The notes under the pieces are model-generated. The model made no database searches and had not been told where the DNA came from. It saw only the letters and a program-made list of their open reading frames with translations. From NCBI RefSeq assembly GCF_030936135.1, contig NC_082610.1, positions 16,812,428 to 16,876,427 of the forward strand: a stretch of 64,000 bases of DNA, written 5' to 3'. The position numbers were made by a program, and so were the translations under genes. Below, in pieces: positions 27,630 through 39,094 of this stretch (position 1 is its first letter; each line of letters opens with the position of its first letter). This DNA comes from Gavia stellata. Lineage: Eukaryota; Chordata; Aves; Gaviiformes; Gaviidae.

Positions 27630-29516
27630 CTGCAAGAGCAGAGGAGCTGTGACACACTACTGTACTCGCAGGCCTGTGCTGGTGTATGTGAATACAGTGC
27701 TGTTCCTATTTCAAGATGCTGAACCTGCAAGGTAAAAGGAGCCTTAGTAAAGACAGAGCAAATTCTGTCCAGCAAAAAAATGCAGTTCCTAAAATGGTGC
27801 ATACATGTATACCCTGTTCCAAGGTTGGCCATTTAAGAAAAATTCTCACAACATTTGACATGGGACCATCTGAATTCAGCTTGGAAAGGGTACCTTCTGT
27901 TAGCACTTGACCACCACTCATTCTCCACATGTGTTTGGGAGAGGTGTCTAGCATTAAAGGTTTGCTTATGTCTCATCCTAGCTGACTGGTGAACTCTGCA
28001 GTACATTTCTTATAACATGTCTTGTATGGCTTTGAGTGCCTGGTGTCCCTTACTTGTTTAATAAATCCCTCTTACGGTCCTGTGTAAAGTGGACAGGTGC
28101 TATCTGGACTGCTTGGGTTAGTGAATTTGCTTACTGGCTTGCAAGATCCTGTTAATGTTCTTCAAGTTTATTTGCCAAAGATGACAGTACCCCTAATTAA
28201 TAGTAATTTTTGAAAATACAGATGTTGATTTTTGCTCTTTAGTCCACCTTGCAGGAGTCTAGTTAGATCTCCATAATAGGTAAGAAGAGCAAAAGATGGG
28301 ACATTAAAAAATATCTGTATGTTTTTCATCAAATGAATAGGGAGTGGTGTATCCGAATCCACATTCTGCTCTGAAAGTCTCAGCTAAAATGCAATGACCT
28401 CCCCCTGCCCTCCCCAACCCCAAAAAGTCAACCAGTGCAGCATGCCATGAAAAACTTGATGCTAATGGCTTTTATACAGAACACTCATATAAGCACACAG
28501 GGTCATAAGGAATATGGTGCATACGGACAGTACATATTCTACTAGGCCTAATGTGAAATAATGCAAGTCTTCAAACAGGAGAAGAATCGTAGCTTCAGGC
28601 TTTAAATTGTTTTTGTGTTGTCTTCTGATGTAAAGGAACCTGAATGCTTTCCCATCTGAGTAACTATTTAACCTCAAGGCTCTCATCTACTACATAGAAT
28701 TCTCTAAATTTTTAGCTATATCGGCTTCCGCACTTGGCCAGGTTCTCTTCCTAAATTATGCGCACCTACTAAGGCCCACTACTGTATCTATTACAAGATT
28801 CCATCAATAGTTTAAGCTATTTATTGATGGCCTCTGACAGCCTTTTGTTTTTAAAATGTTTTAGTTACATGGTCATAGAGAGTAAGAATTCTCTATAACT
28901 AGCACAAAATAAAATCTGCCCATTTCAGCATTTCTGAGGTGACTGTAATCCTTTGGAGTTTGTCTGTGATTTTGATCAGTCCAGAATTAGGCACAGACTC
29001 TTTACTACTAAAAAGTAAAAGAATGTAAGCAACTTCCATGAATTCTGCAAGAGTTTTCTTTTAAAAGGGCTGATGGGGGACTGATGAAAGGAGCATAGTC
29101 ACATGTATGAGAAATTATTTTCTTTGTCATACATTAGGGCCTTTGGCAACCTATAAATGAACATTAAGCACTAAAGGTATCTACACCTTAGAGCATCTTT
29201 ATCATGTTGATCTCTGCTGTTTGCATATACTCAATTCCCCCCAGGTGGGAATCTCTTACTGTGTCCTTATCTTAACAGTTACACATTTTAAGTGAATAAT
29301 ACCACACTTCCAGGCACTTACAATATAATTACATTTATAGCCAACAGTATTAAGGCCTTCTTTAATCTTTAGTTAAGCTGTGAACACAATGCAGTCCATT
29401 ACATTGAGCCAGGCTGAAATCTGCCACATTCCCTCAGACTTCAGTCATAAATGCATAGATCCGATCATCAAATACACATTTAGGAAAACTAGACATTAAA
29501 CAGTGAAAGAAACATA

Positions 29517-29642
29517 CTGATGGGATCCCTTGCCACGAGAGGTTGAGGGCATGCTGAGAAAGCCAGGGCCTGCACGATTCATAGCTATCACACAGAACTC
29601 ATTCTGTATCCTCCAGAAAACCATCCACTTTGAACCCGGTAC
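29517..29642 (-). pseudogene. IGSF22: IGSF22 relic: fibronectin-III domain 2, 3' half exon
   Basis: Acceptor CTCTAG ends at 29643 and donor CATCA|GTATGT begins at 29516. Readable pieces are FKVDGFLEDTE, then after a shift EFCVIAMNRAGPGF, the characteristic F/G region of an FN3 domain. A two-base loss in the Tyr codon of the DTEYEF motif makes an immediate TGA (GAATGAGTT) and shifts the frame; a second shift lies in the tail. It joins in phase with the 5' half exon at 30748-30906 (VQG|T). Confidence 0.75.
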
Positions 29643-30747
29643 CTAGAGACACACATGTTGCAATTACACAACTCTCTAATCACCCATAAAAGTGTTCCCA
29701 AGTGGTCACTAATTTTTTTTTAAATAGCTTTTGCATTGAGATAAACCAAGAAAAAATTTCAGCTCACAGACTGCTGGAAAACAATGTAAGTTTCAGGGGT
29801 TCAGGGAGCTCCTTAACTAGGTCTAACCTTCACTTCTCCAGTTGTCTGCTCCATTTTCATAGCTCTCGCCCTAAGGAGAAGATGGAATTTTGATGCATAT
29901 AATAAGAGGAAAAATGCATAATTTGCTTTCCACTAGATTATGGTCTATAGCCTGGTAGAATCATACATGCTGGGGAAAAGTATCTTCATGTCTTGCTCCA
30001 CTGACTTCAGTAGGATTGCCCATGATGTAATGAACTCAACAGAGTGGCCAAGCCTTTCACAATCTGGGCTTCAAGCAATGTTAAACCTTCATTCAATTTT
30101 GAAAAAAACCTCAGTAATTGAATAATTTGCCTTAGAAATTGTTTCCATTATTTACCATGAGTAATAATGGTGCTTCAAGGAGGATATTTTTGGATACTGT
30201 GATTGGTTGTAACTTAATTAATATGAAAGTCCAACATTTTGAATGAGACAGAGGGAAGGATCCAAGAAAGAACCAAAATATTAACAGAAAAGGAAAAGCA
30301 AAAGTCTCGTTAGTCAGATGCTGCTGCAGATAGGCACACTCCCATGTGTTATACAAGCTGTGCTAAGGATGGATCATATGGTTGCTATCTGATGGATACT
30401 ACAAAATCAGTCACTTGTTTAATTCAGTTCTGGTCTATGTCAGGGAAAAGCAGTCAAATTTAGGTAGGGAGAAATGTAAAATATAGATGCTTGAAATTAG
30501 GCACCCAAATCCATAGGTGTGACTTTCAGAGCTGCTGAGTGTTCCACCCTCTCATTGTTGCTCATGGGTATCAAGCCATTTCTACTTGAGGGCTGAAAAT
30601 CTCACTTTGAACAGCATATGTCAAAATGTGTATCTTGTTAGATGCCATGATGACATTTTCCTTGATTAATCAATACTCAGCTCTGCAGTCAAACCTTATC
30701 TAATCTTCCTTCTGCTTACATAAAACAGATAATAATCTTGGTCTGAC

Positions 30748-30906
30748 CTTGGACTAGCTCCTTGGTGATTGGGACACAAAGATTGCTGCCTTTCTTCCTT
30801 TTTTTCTATGATGTAACCTTGCACTGGGCTGGGAAGTTCCAGGTGATGGTGACATCTTCTTTCCTGACATCTACAACTTGAGGCTGAGACACCAGTCTCA
30901 GAGGCT
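30748..30906 (-). pseudogene. IGSF22: IGSF22 relic: fibronectin-III domain 2, 5' half exon
   Basis: Acceptor TTGTGTAG ends at 30907; candidate donor CAAG|GTCAGA at 30747. Pieces in three frames make one FN3 half-domain: EPLRLVSQPQVVDVRKEDV and TITWNFPAQ; then, after a deletion that removes the Asp-Gly-Gly turn, GYIIEKKEER; then, after another shift, NLCVPITKELVQG. The Trp normally seen in the NLWVP motif is Cys (TGT). At least two frameshifts; without correction the first frame stops at a TAG soon after the turn. Confidence 0.8.
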
Positions 30907-30977
30907 CTACACAAAAGAAAATCAAGTTAGCACAGTACAATCAGAATTCATTGACTCCAAATTGCATGCACGTGTTA

Positions 30978-31013
30978 TGTGTGTGTGTATAAATATATAT
31001 GTATGTATGTATA
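30978..31013 (+). repeat. Compound (TG)n-(TA)n-(TATG)n microsatellite
   Basis: 'gtgtgtgtgt' followed by 'ataaatatatat' and 'gtatgtatgtat'. A short compound simple repeat just 5' (in minus-strand terms) of an IGSF22 relic exon. Confidence 0.75.
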
Positions 31014-31880
31014 GCAAGAAGTCAAGGAGGGTAACTTGTATGTTAAGGTTTATTCATGGCCACAACCTTTTTCTAAAGACTCTTTCTTTGCCATCTACTT
31101 CCCTTTGTTATTTCAAATGTTGAAACATTTCAATTCTTGCACTTACTCAAAAAATAAGCTCTTTCTGCGATGTGTTACAGAGTGGCTCAGAAACGCCTTC
31201 CCTAATCCAGAGGAAGTTTGGACAAAAATGCAAAGTTTTCGGTGAGAACTGATATATATTACTTCAATTAGGTAACTTTCTTTCAGAAATGTTTCAATAG
31301 GCCAGACTCGCTGTTTGCACTGTGTCTTCTGTGATACACTCTGGTCTTGGGGAGAGGGGACTGCAAATCCCCTTTGGTTGGGAATCCCAGTCCATAAAGG
31401 AAAAATGGGAACAAGAGTTACCCGAACTATAACTCCCAGAAGATAGCTCAGCAGTGTTTTCTAACCAAGTTAGTTTTTGGCTGACATATTTTCTTTTTTG
31501 GCTGCAAAACAAAATGTTTTTAAGCGTTCCCTTTTAAACTATCTTCCCTCCTCCCCCACAATACTTTCCAGAGAAAGCCACTTTTCATTTCTGCCATATC
31601 CCACTAAGCTTACCTAACTGACACTAGAACAGTGTGTTAGTCGGTCCGCTCTTGTGGCCATGTTGAGGGATTTCTGAGTCCACAAACTCTTGCAATGAAA
31701 GGACCTGGCTATTTGTTTGATCCTGGCTATCAGCCTAAGCACAAAGCAGCTTCTAAGCTCTGTCCTTGGAATTTGTCCCCTGAAGCACAGAGGACAGTGT
31801 TCTTCTGGTGACTGGCAAGGAGGAAGAGGACAAAAACAATGGGAAGCGGGACTGTGAAACCACATTAAAAACAGCTGGCT

Positions 31881-32182
31881 AATAGGTTCTCCAGCAAAAA
31901 TTTCTTCCATTTCCAGGGGCTTGATGAGGCCCTCAGAGTTGATGGCACATATTCTGAATTAGTAGGCTCTCCCTTCCTCCACCTTCTCTGTAGCAAATGT
32001 GGTGTAGTTGCTCTCCACCACCCCTACTTTGATCCACGATTTTTTTTTCCAGCCATCCTCCTCTTGATAACAAAGTGAGTCACCTGCTTTCCTCCATTGC
32101 CTTTGGGTGCTTTCCATCTCATTTTACACTTTCCCCATGTGTTGCAGGAACTCTGCTTTCCCTGGTGGGGGTTTTGGTTTGT
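31881..32182 (-). pseudogene. IGSF22: IGSF22 relic: fibronectin-III domain 1 exon
   Basis: Acceptor CACTGCAG ends at 32183; no clear donor survives at the 3' end. Readable pieces are KPKPPPGKAEFLQHMGK, then one base out of frame KMRWKAPKGNGGKQVTHF and VIKRR, then another frame SWIKVGVVESNYTTF, ATEKVEEGRAY, stop, FRICAINSEG and LEMEEIFAGEPI. The TAA at 31961-31959 replaces the residue between Tyr and Phe of the AYxFR motif, where a Gln or Lys codon is expected. An A-rich run of nine (32040-32048) sits at the second frame jump and is a likely slippage site. Confidence 0.85.
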
Positions 32183-32419
32183 CTGCAGTGTGAGCAGCTG
32201 ACCAGAGTAACGTGGAGGGCTATTATTTAGAGGGTCATATCCTGTAATGGTGTAAATCAGTGTAGATTAGAGCAAAACTAAACTGTCTTGAATCACTTGA
32301 TTTGATAACTCAGAGTCTGCCCCACTGCAAGATTTGTAAAAAGAAAGTCTGAATTACAGTGTCTGAAACCCAACATACCTACCAGTGATAGTCCTGCTAG
32401 AAAATGATTAATTTAGGAC

Positions 32420-32712
32420 CTACTAACAAAGTTGAGGTAAGGATTGTCAGAAGCCGAGCCACAGTCGTGTTTCAGATTCAGCATAATGGCTCCACTGTCT
32501 TTTCTCACGGGTTTTGATTGTAACGCAGTCACTGGCTTTCGCCATCACCACTTTCCCTTCCTCTGTCACCTCAATACCATCATTGAACCGTGTGACTTTG
32601 GGCAGTGGCTTTGCCTTGAAAGGCACCTTGATGCTTGCTGTATGCTTAGTCTTCGCACTAATGCTGTGTGCAGCAAAAAGCTCAAGGACAGATTCTTCAA
32701 TAACAGGAGAAT
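32420..32712 (-). pseudogene. IGSF22: IGSF22 relic: Ig domain 6 exon
   Basis: Acceptor TTTCCAG ends at 32713; the donor is poorly defined (a GTTAGT lies near 32410). A long open stretch reads PVIEESVLELFAAHSIS, KHTASIKVPFKAKPLPKV, TRFNDGIEVTEEGKVV, MAKASDCVT, then a one-base shift gives DSGAIMLNLKHDCGS. The core Trp of the KVTW motif is Arg (CGG), and the Cys-containing DSGxYxC turn is altered. The single frameshift near 32515 would abolish the last strands. One of the best-preserved domains, with an open frame of about 90 codons. Confidence 0.85.
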
Positions 32713-33813
32713 CTGGAAAGAACAGAAGACATCCAAAAGCTGCAGCTGCAAATAGAGCTTGACATCTTTCCTGTGTCTGCGAATTCCCAGAAAAGGTGGT
32801 CCAAATCTGGGCCCTGCATACACTCCTCCTTGTTTTTAATATAAGAATGCTGTTTTTTGTGAAAGTCTTCAGGGACACTCAAAATCTTCAGCGTGTTTTG
32901 ATTCAGTTAATTTAGTTCTGTTTCTTGTACAGGGAGCCGGCTGACGTCCTTTAGTTGTTCAGCTCAGCAGAAAAGGACAGACCTCTGGGAAATAGCAAGC
33001 CCAAAGCTCCTCACTTCCCTAGGGCCTAGAGATTTGATGCCAGGCAGTTTCTAAGTTTTGCAAGGCACAAGAAGCAGCCCTTTGTACTGTTCTTCCCTAA
33101 GGCCACACTAGGATATCTATTATCATGACAAAGATAGTAGAATCAATGTTAGGTACTGCTTATAAAGAAAATGCTCCCTCATTTGTTACAGAGCAATATG
33201 GGAAAATGATAAGGATGTCCTGCACAAATTAAAGAAAAATAACCAGGTTCCTAAATGTATTTGGTGTTTTTCCTTTTATTTTTGTCACACAACGTTTATG
33301 TTTAGAAATCACAATCTGCTGCTGAAAGTCATAAAAAGGCATTAAAAATATTCTTGAATACAGGAAAATCAACCCTCCCTATACCAAAGGTTTGCTGCGG
33401 ATAGGTTTTTACTGCAACACGGGTATGCTAAACATTCGGTGCTGCAGCCACAGCATCCTTACTGTTGCGTTTGTCCCGCAGCCCGTGCAGCGGTGTTTAT
33501 CCACCGTGCCTTGATTGCGCGGACAGAAGGAGGTTATTTCCAGCTGCAGAGGAGCCTGGAAGTCCACCAGGCGCCATCTGGCTGCCAAGGGCTGAGCAAT
33601 GCGCGTATTTATCCATTTCTATATGTAATTTCAGAAAAGGTGTTTTTCTTGTTGCTCATGACAACAATGTTTGAAGCAAAGGCTCAGGCCAAAATTCTTG
33701 ATCACTGATTTATAAACACAGAAACCTATGCTTAGTTCAGTTCAGTTTTCTCCCCTCGGGGAACAAAGAAGCAGAAAGAAGAGGTTTTGCTCATGCACGT
33801 AGATAAGCCTTTA

Positions 33814-34143
<330 letters not shown>

Positions 34144-34679
34144 CTAAGATGACTAAGCGGTCAGGATTTCTAGCTCCTACTCTGGCAAAATGCTCTGTGA
34201 TCTATGGACAAAATGAATTCAGTGTTATGTGGACAGAGTGATCTGTGCATCTGCATAGATGAGCCACACGGCATGTAACGAAGGGTGTGCATTAGCATGC
34301 AGAGGATACATTTACTGATTACTCTGAATATCAGAGACTGGGAGAGGGAGAAGGGTGGGTGGTGAGAAGCCAACTTTGTGGGAAAGAATGAGAGTCTACA
34401 GGTGAGAAAATGGGTTAGCAAATGTGAAACCATCTGTACAGGAGACTGGGAAGGAAAATTTTGAAAGAGCCAAGATTCAAAGACAAAACTTAGTAAGACT
34501 GAGGCTGTAGTAGACTGGGAAGGATTAGATCCGTTCTTGTCTGATCTGTCCATCTGTTTGTCCTTAGTCAAAAGGCCTTAATCAAAACCAGGCCAAGTCC
34601 CACAGTAGCTATTTGGAGAAAACTTCCCACTAGGGTTTTGCAGCCTTTCATTGTACTGACAATACCATGGGCATTTTAC

Positions 34680-34800
<121 letters not shown>

Positions 34801-36574
34801 CTGGAAGAAATCCCGGTGGAAGCATGTAAACAGAAAAACTGTGAGAATGATTGTTGACTGAGCACTTCAAACACCAAGGAGGTATTTAACGGCAGGGAGA
34901 CCTCATAACAAAATGGATAGGCCTTCAGGACTAAAGCGGTTTACTGAATTGGACATCAGGGGAGTAAAGGGGGGTGGAGAAAGGCTGTTCCCAAGCAGTT
35001 TTTGCCCTTCTTTATGGGTGTTCACTGGAGGGAATGTAGCTATAGGAACCCAAAAGCTGAAGCAGAACACAGCCTCTTGGCACTGCTCCAGACCCTTAGC
35101 TGGTCCAGAGGAGCTGTCAACCCAGCCGAACACTTCCTCTACTGCCTACATAATATTTGTATCTGAACTTGAACTCTGCATGGGGGAAGATGAATCTGTA
35201 ACTAAGGCACCAGCCTGCAACTCCAGCGTGCAGAGGAGTCAGAGGCAGCTCAGCCATGGCTTTCCAGGTTACCTGTGCCACAGGAGTGGTTTCTGTCCCA
35301 GAGGAGTGGTCAGAGAAGGCCCCTGCCCCACACTGTCCCTTCAGGCCACCCTGGCCATGGCCCACAGAGGGCACTCACATACCAGGCCTGGTACCCATCC
35401 TCCAGGAGCCAGGGCTTCCTTGCCCATCATCAGTCACACTCAATGCTGGCCACAGGCTCCTCGCCAGGCTGCACACCTGGAAAGCCCAGGGCTGGGGATG
35501 CCATTGGGAAACTGCTCCCTTCTGGCCTGTTTTGGGAAAACAAAATGAGAAATACATGGCTAAAATGCAGCTAATGGAGTGACCAGCACCCAAGTCCATA
35601 CACCCGGACGCGGTTTGCGGGGCATCATCTGACACAGAAAATGCAGGACTATTAGGAAGAGAACAGCCTCACAGAGACATCTGTCAGGGATGGGCACTAA
35701 GGCAGATCAATCTTCCACGTGAGAAAATCTGCATCACCTCACAGCTGAGCTTTTTTGGCCCCTGAAGTTTCCTTCATACCATCCTACCAACTGAATAATC
35801 AGTTGTTCCTGAACCTGTGCGGGATACACTAATATAATTTTATCCTCCTTACATGCAGTTCATTTTAAAATGGTCTTAAAATGCTGCACTTTTCATAGAA
35901 GGCACCTGGGCATAGTTCAAAGCTGGTCCACATCTAACAGAAGTCATCTCAAATACTAACAGCCACTAAAATCCACACCCTAACTTTGAAATTCTTCTCC
36001 AGCCTATGCTGAGAGCATGAAGCTAAGCCTTCCAACTTTTTTCCCTGCTCTTAGCCTTGTGTCTCTCTAAAAAGATCACAGACTTAAGTTTACAGCATCA
36101 ATAATGCTACTGCAAAATGAGTTCACAAAACAAATGCGATATTAAATATTTACCAGCCTCATGTTGTGCTGCTGGTCCTCAGCAGACTGCAGTCAAATGT
36201 CCCATGGGTCGCTTAAAGAATCAGGATAAGAATTCATTAGGACAGCCCTGATCAAAATAAAAAACATGGTACCCTTTACTAGGCTGGTTTAGCTGACACA
36301 TGCAAGGACTTAAATGGAAGATTTACTGCTTTATGCTTCTACCGCTTTATACAGCAAAGGGAAGTCCTTAATTATTATCTGCGTGCTACCAAGAGGGGGC
36401 ACAGACTAACGTCTTATTCCACGTTAAACAATAAATAGACTGCAGAGCAGTGTTATCTCACATCAGTTTCCTTGCTGTTACAGCAAAGCATCACTGGTCC
36501 CCTGCAGAGTTCACTGAAGAACAGTGTAAAGACTACTATTCCTCCTCTTCCTCTCTTGAGCCATTCACACTTAC

Positions 36575-36847
36575 CTTCCAGAGTTATACTGGCACTGCTG
36601 TACTGCTCATTAGGGTCACTGTCTTGCATAGCTTACGATCTCCTGAGTCACTCAGCTCAGCAGCATTAATGATAAGCTCTGCTCTCTTCCCTTCTGCTTC
36701 CTGATGTGCTGAGGTGACCTCTCAATCACTCGTCCATTCTACATCCCCTTCAGGGTGACATCTTCAGAAGTCAGCACACACTCCAGGCAGGCTTTTCCCT
36801 TCTTTATCACTTGGGTGTTCTTGAGATCGCCTGGGATCCCAGATCCC
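36575..36847 (-). pseudogene. IGSF22: IGSF22 relic: Ig domain 4 exon
   Basis: 273-base exon; acceptor CCCTTTCCCAG ends at 36848, donor GGAAG|GTAAGT begins at 36574. Pieces are GDLKNTQVIKKGKACLE, CVLTSEDVTLKGM, TAG (36741-36739), NGRVIERSPQH, then in another frame EGKRAELIINAAELSDSG, then in a third frame QYSSASITLEG. The stop replaces a Lys codon by one base (AAG to TAG); at least two frameshifts follow, and residues around the second core Cys are scrambled. Both splice sites are excellent. Confidence 0.88.
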
Positions 36848-37196
36848 CTGGGAAAGGGGAAGGGGTTGGCAAGAAAAAATGGCACATACCAGCAAACACC
36901 TTATAAATAAAAACAGGTGGCTTTGCCTTTGCAGGATATAACATGGGGTCCTGTGCAGGAGAGATTCCACGCTTGGGACTGCACTTCCAGTGTGAAAATG
37001 AGGTCTTGATGCTCCTCTGCTTGCCCGTCCACAGACTAGCCTTATGAGATTGTGGCTTCCTTATGAGACTGTGGCTTCCATTTTTTTCAGCCCAAGCTCT
37101 GGGGCTTTGTGTTTTAGCTTTATGGATTTTGCAGCTCAAACCCTGCTATCTTGCCTTTGATCCACCCACTGCCCAAAGATGCTTACTTTGCATTAC

Positions 37197-37467
37197 GTAT
37201 GGTCAATGAAGAGTGCAGAGTTCTGCACTAGATCTCCAGTCTCAATACTGCATTCTTTAAAGTCACTGGGCAGAACATCCTTAATTTTCATACTGTGGGC
37301 CAATCCATCATCAGTTGTCATGATTTCATACTTACCATCCCACTTCAACTCTTTCCCATTGAACTTCTAGGTGAAGTTTTGCACTTTGGCAGGCAGATTT
37401 CAAACACCGCTGTCCGTCTTTCAGTCACTTTCAGTGGTTTCAGTTCTGTCAGGAGTTAGGGGCTCAC
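37197..37467 (-). pseudogene. IGSF22: IGSF22 relic: Ig domain 3 exon
   Basis: Acceptor ATTTTAACAG ends at 37468; donor near CATAC|GTAATG at 37196. Pieces are TELKPLKVTERRTAVFEI, CLPK, then after a one-base loss VQNFT, TAG (37369-37367), KFNGKELKWDGKYEIM, TTDDGLAHSMKIKDVLP, SDFKECSIETGDLVQNS. The TAG is exactly at the core Trp of the FxWKFNGKE motif and is one base away from TGG. A further frameshift lies just after the exon start. With the Ig4 exon this gives the clearest proof of inactivation. Confidence 0.9.
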
Positions 37468-38343
37468 CTGTTAAAATAACTAAAAGACAAATATTCATTC
37501 TGTTATGCTTAGTTCCTGATCTCAGATTTCCTACACTAAATAGCTAGACTTCAGTGAAGTCATTTTGATTTCTTTCTTGAGTGGTAGCAGAAAGATCAAT
37601 TAATTCCTTCAACTTGAGTGGAAATTAAGCTAACTACAGTTCATAATGTTCAGGAAAAGTTGCATGTATTCCTACAAAGCTGATTACCAACAGACACACT
37701 GCTTTTCTGTTCAGTTCTTCTGTCTTAACTCAGCTTTTTTTTTCTCTCCTTTACTACAGATCATTGTAAAGTAAATGGCTTCAGGCAACTGCAGATGACA
37801 TCTAAAAGCATACCTGGAACCATTTGGCAAGCTGAAGGAGGACTGACATCTTCCTGCATTATCTGTCAAGAGTGCTGCAGTACCTGGCACAGGATCACTA
37901 TTTGGCTTAAGTAAGGTAATCTACCACACTACAATAGCCTGTGCCCAAGCCCTGCTAAAGGCTTTATCAAAAAGATAAGTATTATACTTAAAGAGTGGTA
38001 CTTATAGCAAAGCTTATCTTTAACAGATGGTCCTACTGCAATAAAAGGTAAGGCAGGTGGGCAGCATCACTTTTACTTAGCATTGATTTAAAGCAAGTTT
38101 GCTGTATATATTGTGGTTGATTTTCTTTCAAACAGCAGGCACACATTTGGCTGGTTGTAGGAAGCATATGCAGATGAAAAAAGAATGTTGTCATTATGCT
38201 CAGGCCCATCCACTCCCTCCCAAGTCCCATAACATTGAGCAAAGTTCGGTTCCACTAAAAGGACAGTGCCAAGGTTCATTTTGTCATTCCCATCTTTTCC
38301 ACTAAAACTGGTCCAAATTCAGTAGTGACTCACACTCCTGCCA

Positions 38344-38357
38344 CACTGACGTCAGTG
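38344..38357. repeat. 14-bp perfect palindrome containing TGACGTCA
   Basis: CACTGACGTCAGTG is perfectly self-complementary and holds the full CRE octamer TGACGTCA at 38347-38354. The flank 'gaatttggc' and near-copies elsewhere (29999-30013, 49950-49965) suggest that it derives from an old dispersed repeat with a CACTGACTTCAGTG core, not from a selected promoter element. Confidence 0.5.
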
Positions 38358-38624
38358 GAGAATTTGGCTTATTATGTGTAATAAATAGGCTTCAAACTGA
38401 AATCTGCTATCTCATGAAAGGTATTTTCACATGGGCTTATGACTTGTACAATGCTAATTTCTGTTTGAGCCTAAAAAGGCCAGTGAATCATGAATGTTGC
38501 AAAGACATATAAGAAAAGAAAATAGGTCACAGTTTGGTCCACCAATTTTGACCCTCAAATTTCTGTCTGGAGATGTTGACATTGTACACAGAATCTCACG
38601 TATCCAAGAACAAAGATCACCTAC

Positions 38625-38830
38625 CACTCTCAGCATAACAGAGATTTTCTTGTCAGCCACAAGATGACTGTAGGTGCCCAGGTCTTTCCCATTCACATTG
38701 GTGATGCACAGCATATATTTCATACCCATATACTTAATATAATTTTTTTCTCAGGGAATACAGGGAACACAAAGGCTCTTCCCCATAATAAGCACAAAAC
38801 ATGTTCTTTTTGTGCAGTGGTCACAGAGAG
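38625..38830 (-). pseudogene. IGSF22: IGSF22 relic: Ig domain 2 exon(s)
   Basis: The 3' part is open and clear: KYMLCITNVNGKDLGTYS, HLVADKKISVMLRVV, with donor GTG|GTAGGT at 38624. Upstream, out of frame and more worn, EEPLCSLYSL (near 38780) fits the strand before it, separated by a TAA and a one-base shift. The start of the domain with its first Cys and core Trp is not readable, nor is the linker exon expected before it. The 5' boundary given is approximate. Confidence 0.75.
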
Positions 38831-39004
38831 CAAGACACACAGTCCTCAGTTTAAAGTTAGCAGGGGATAGATTCTTTCATCCTGCTTCACTTCACTCTAC
38901 TTGCAGCAAATCTGCCCTGTAAAGACTCTTCATTTTCTCTAACTTAAAAATTCTTCCAAACCACGTTAGTAACTGGTCTAGTCACTAATCAAACCAGACC
39001 TTTA

Positions 39005-39094
<90 letters not shown>

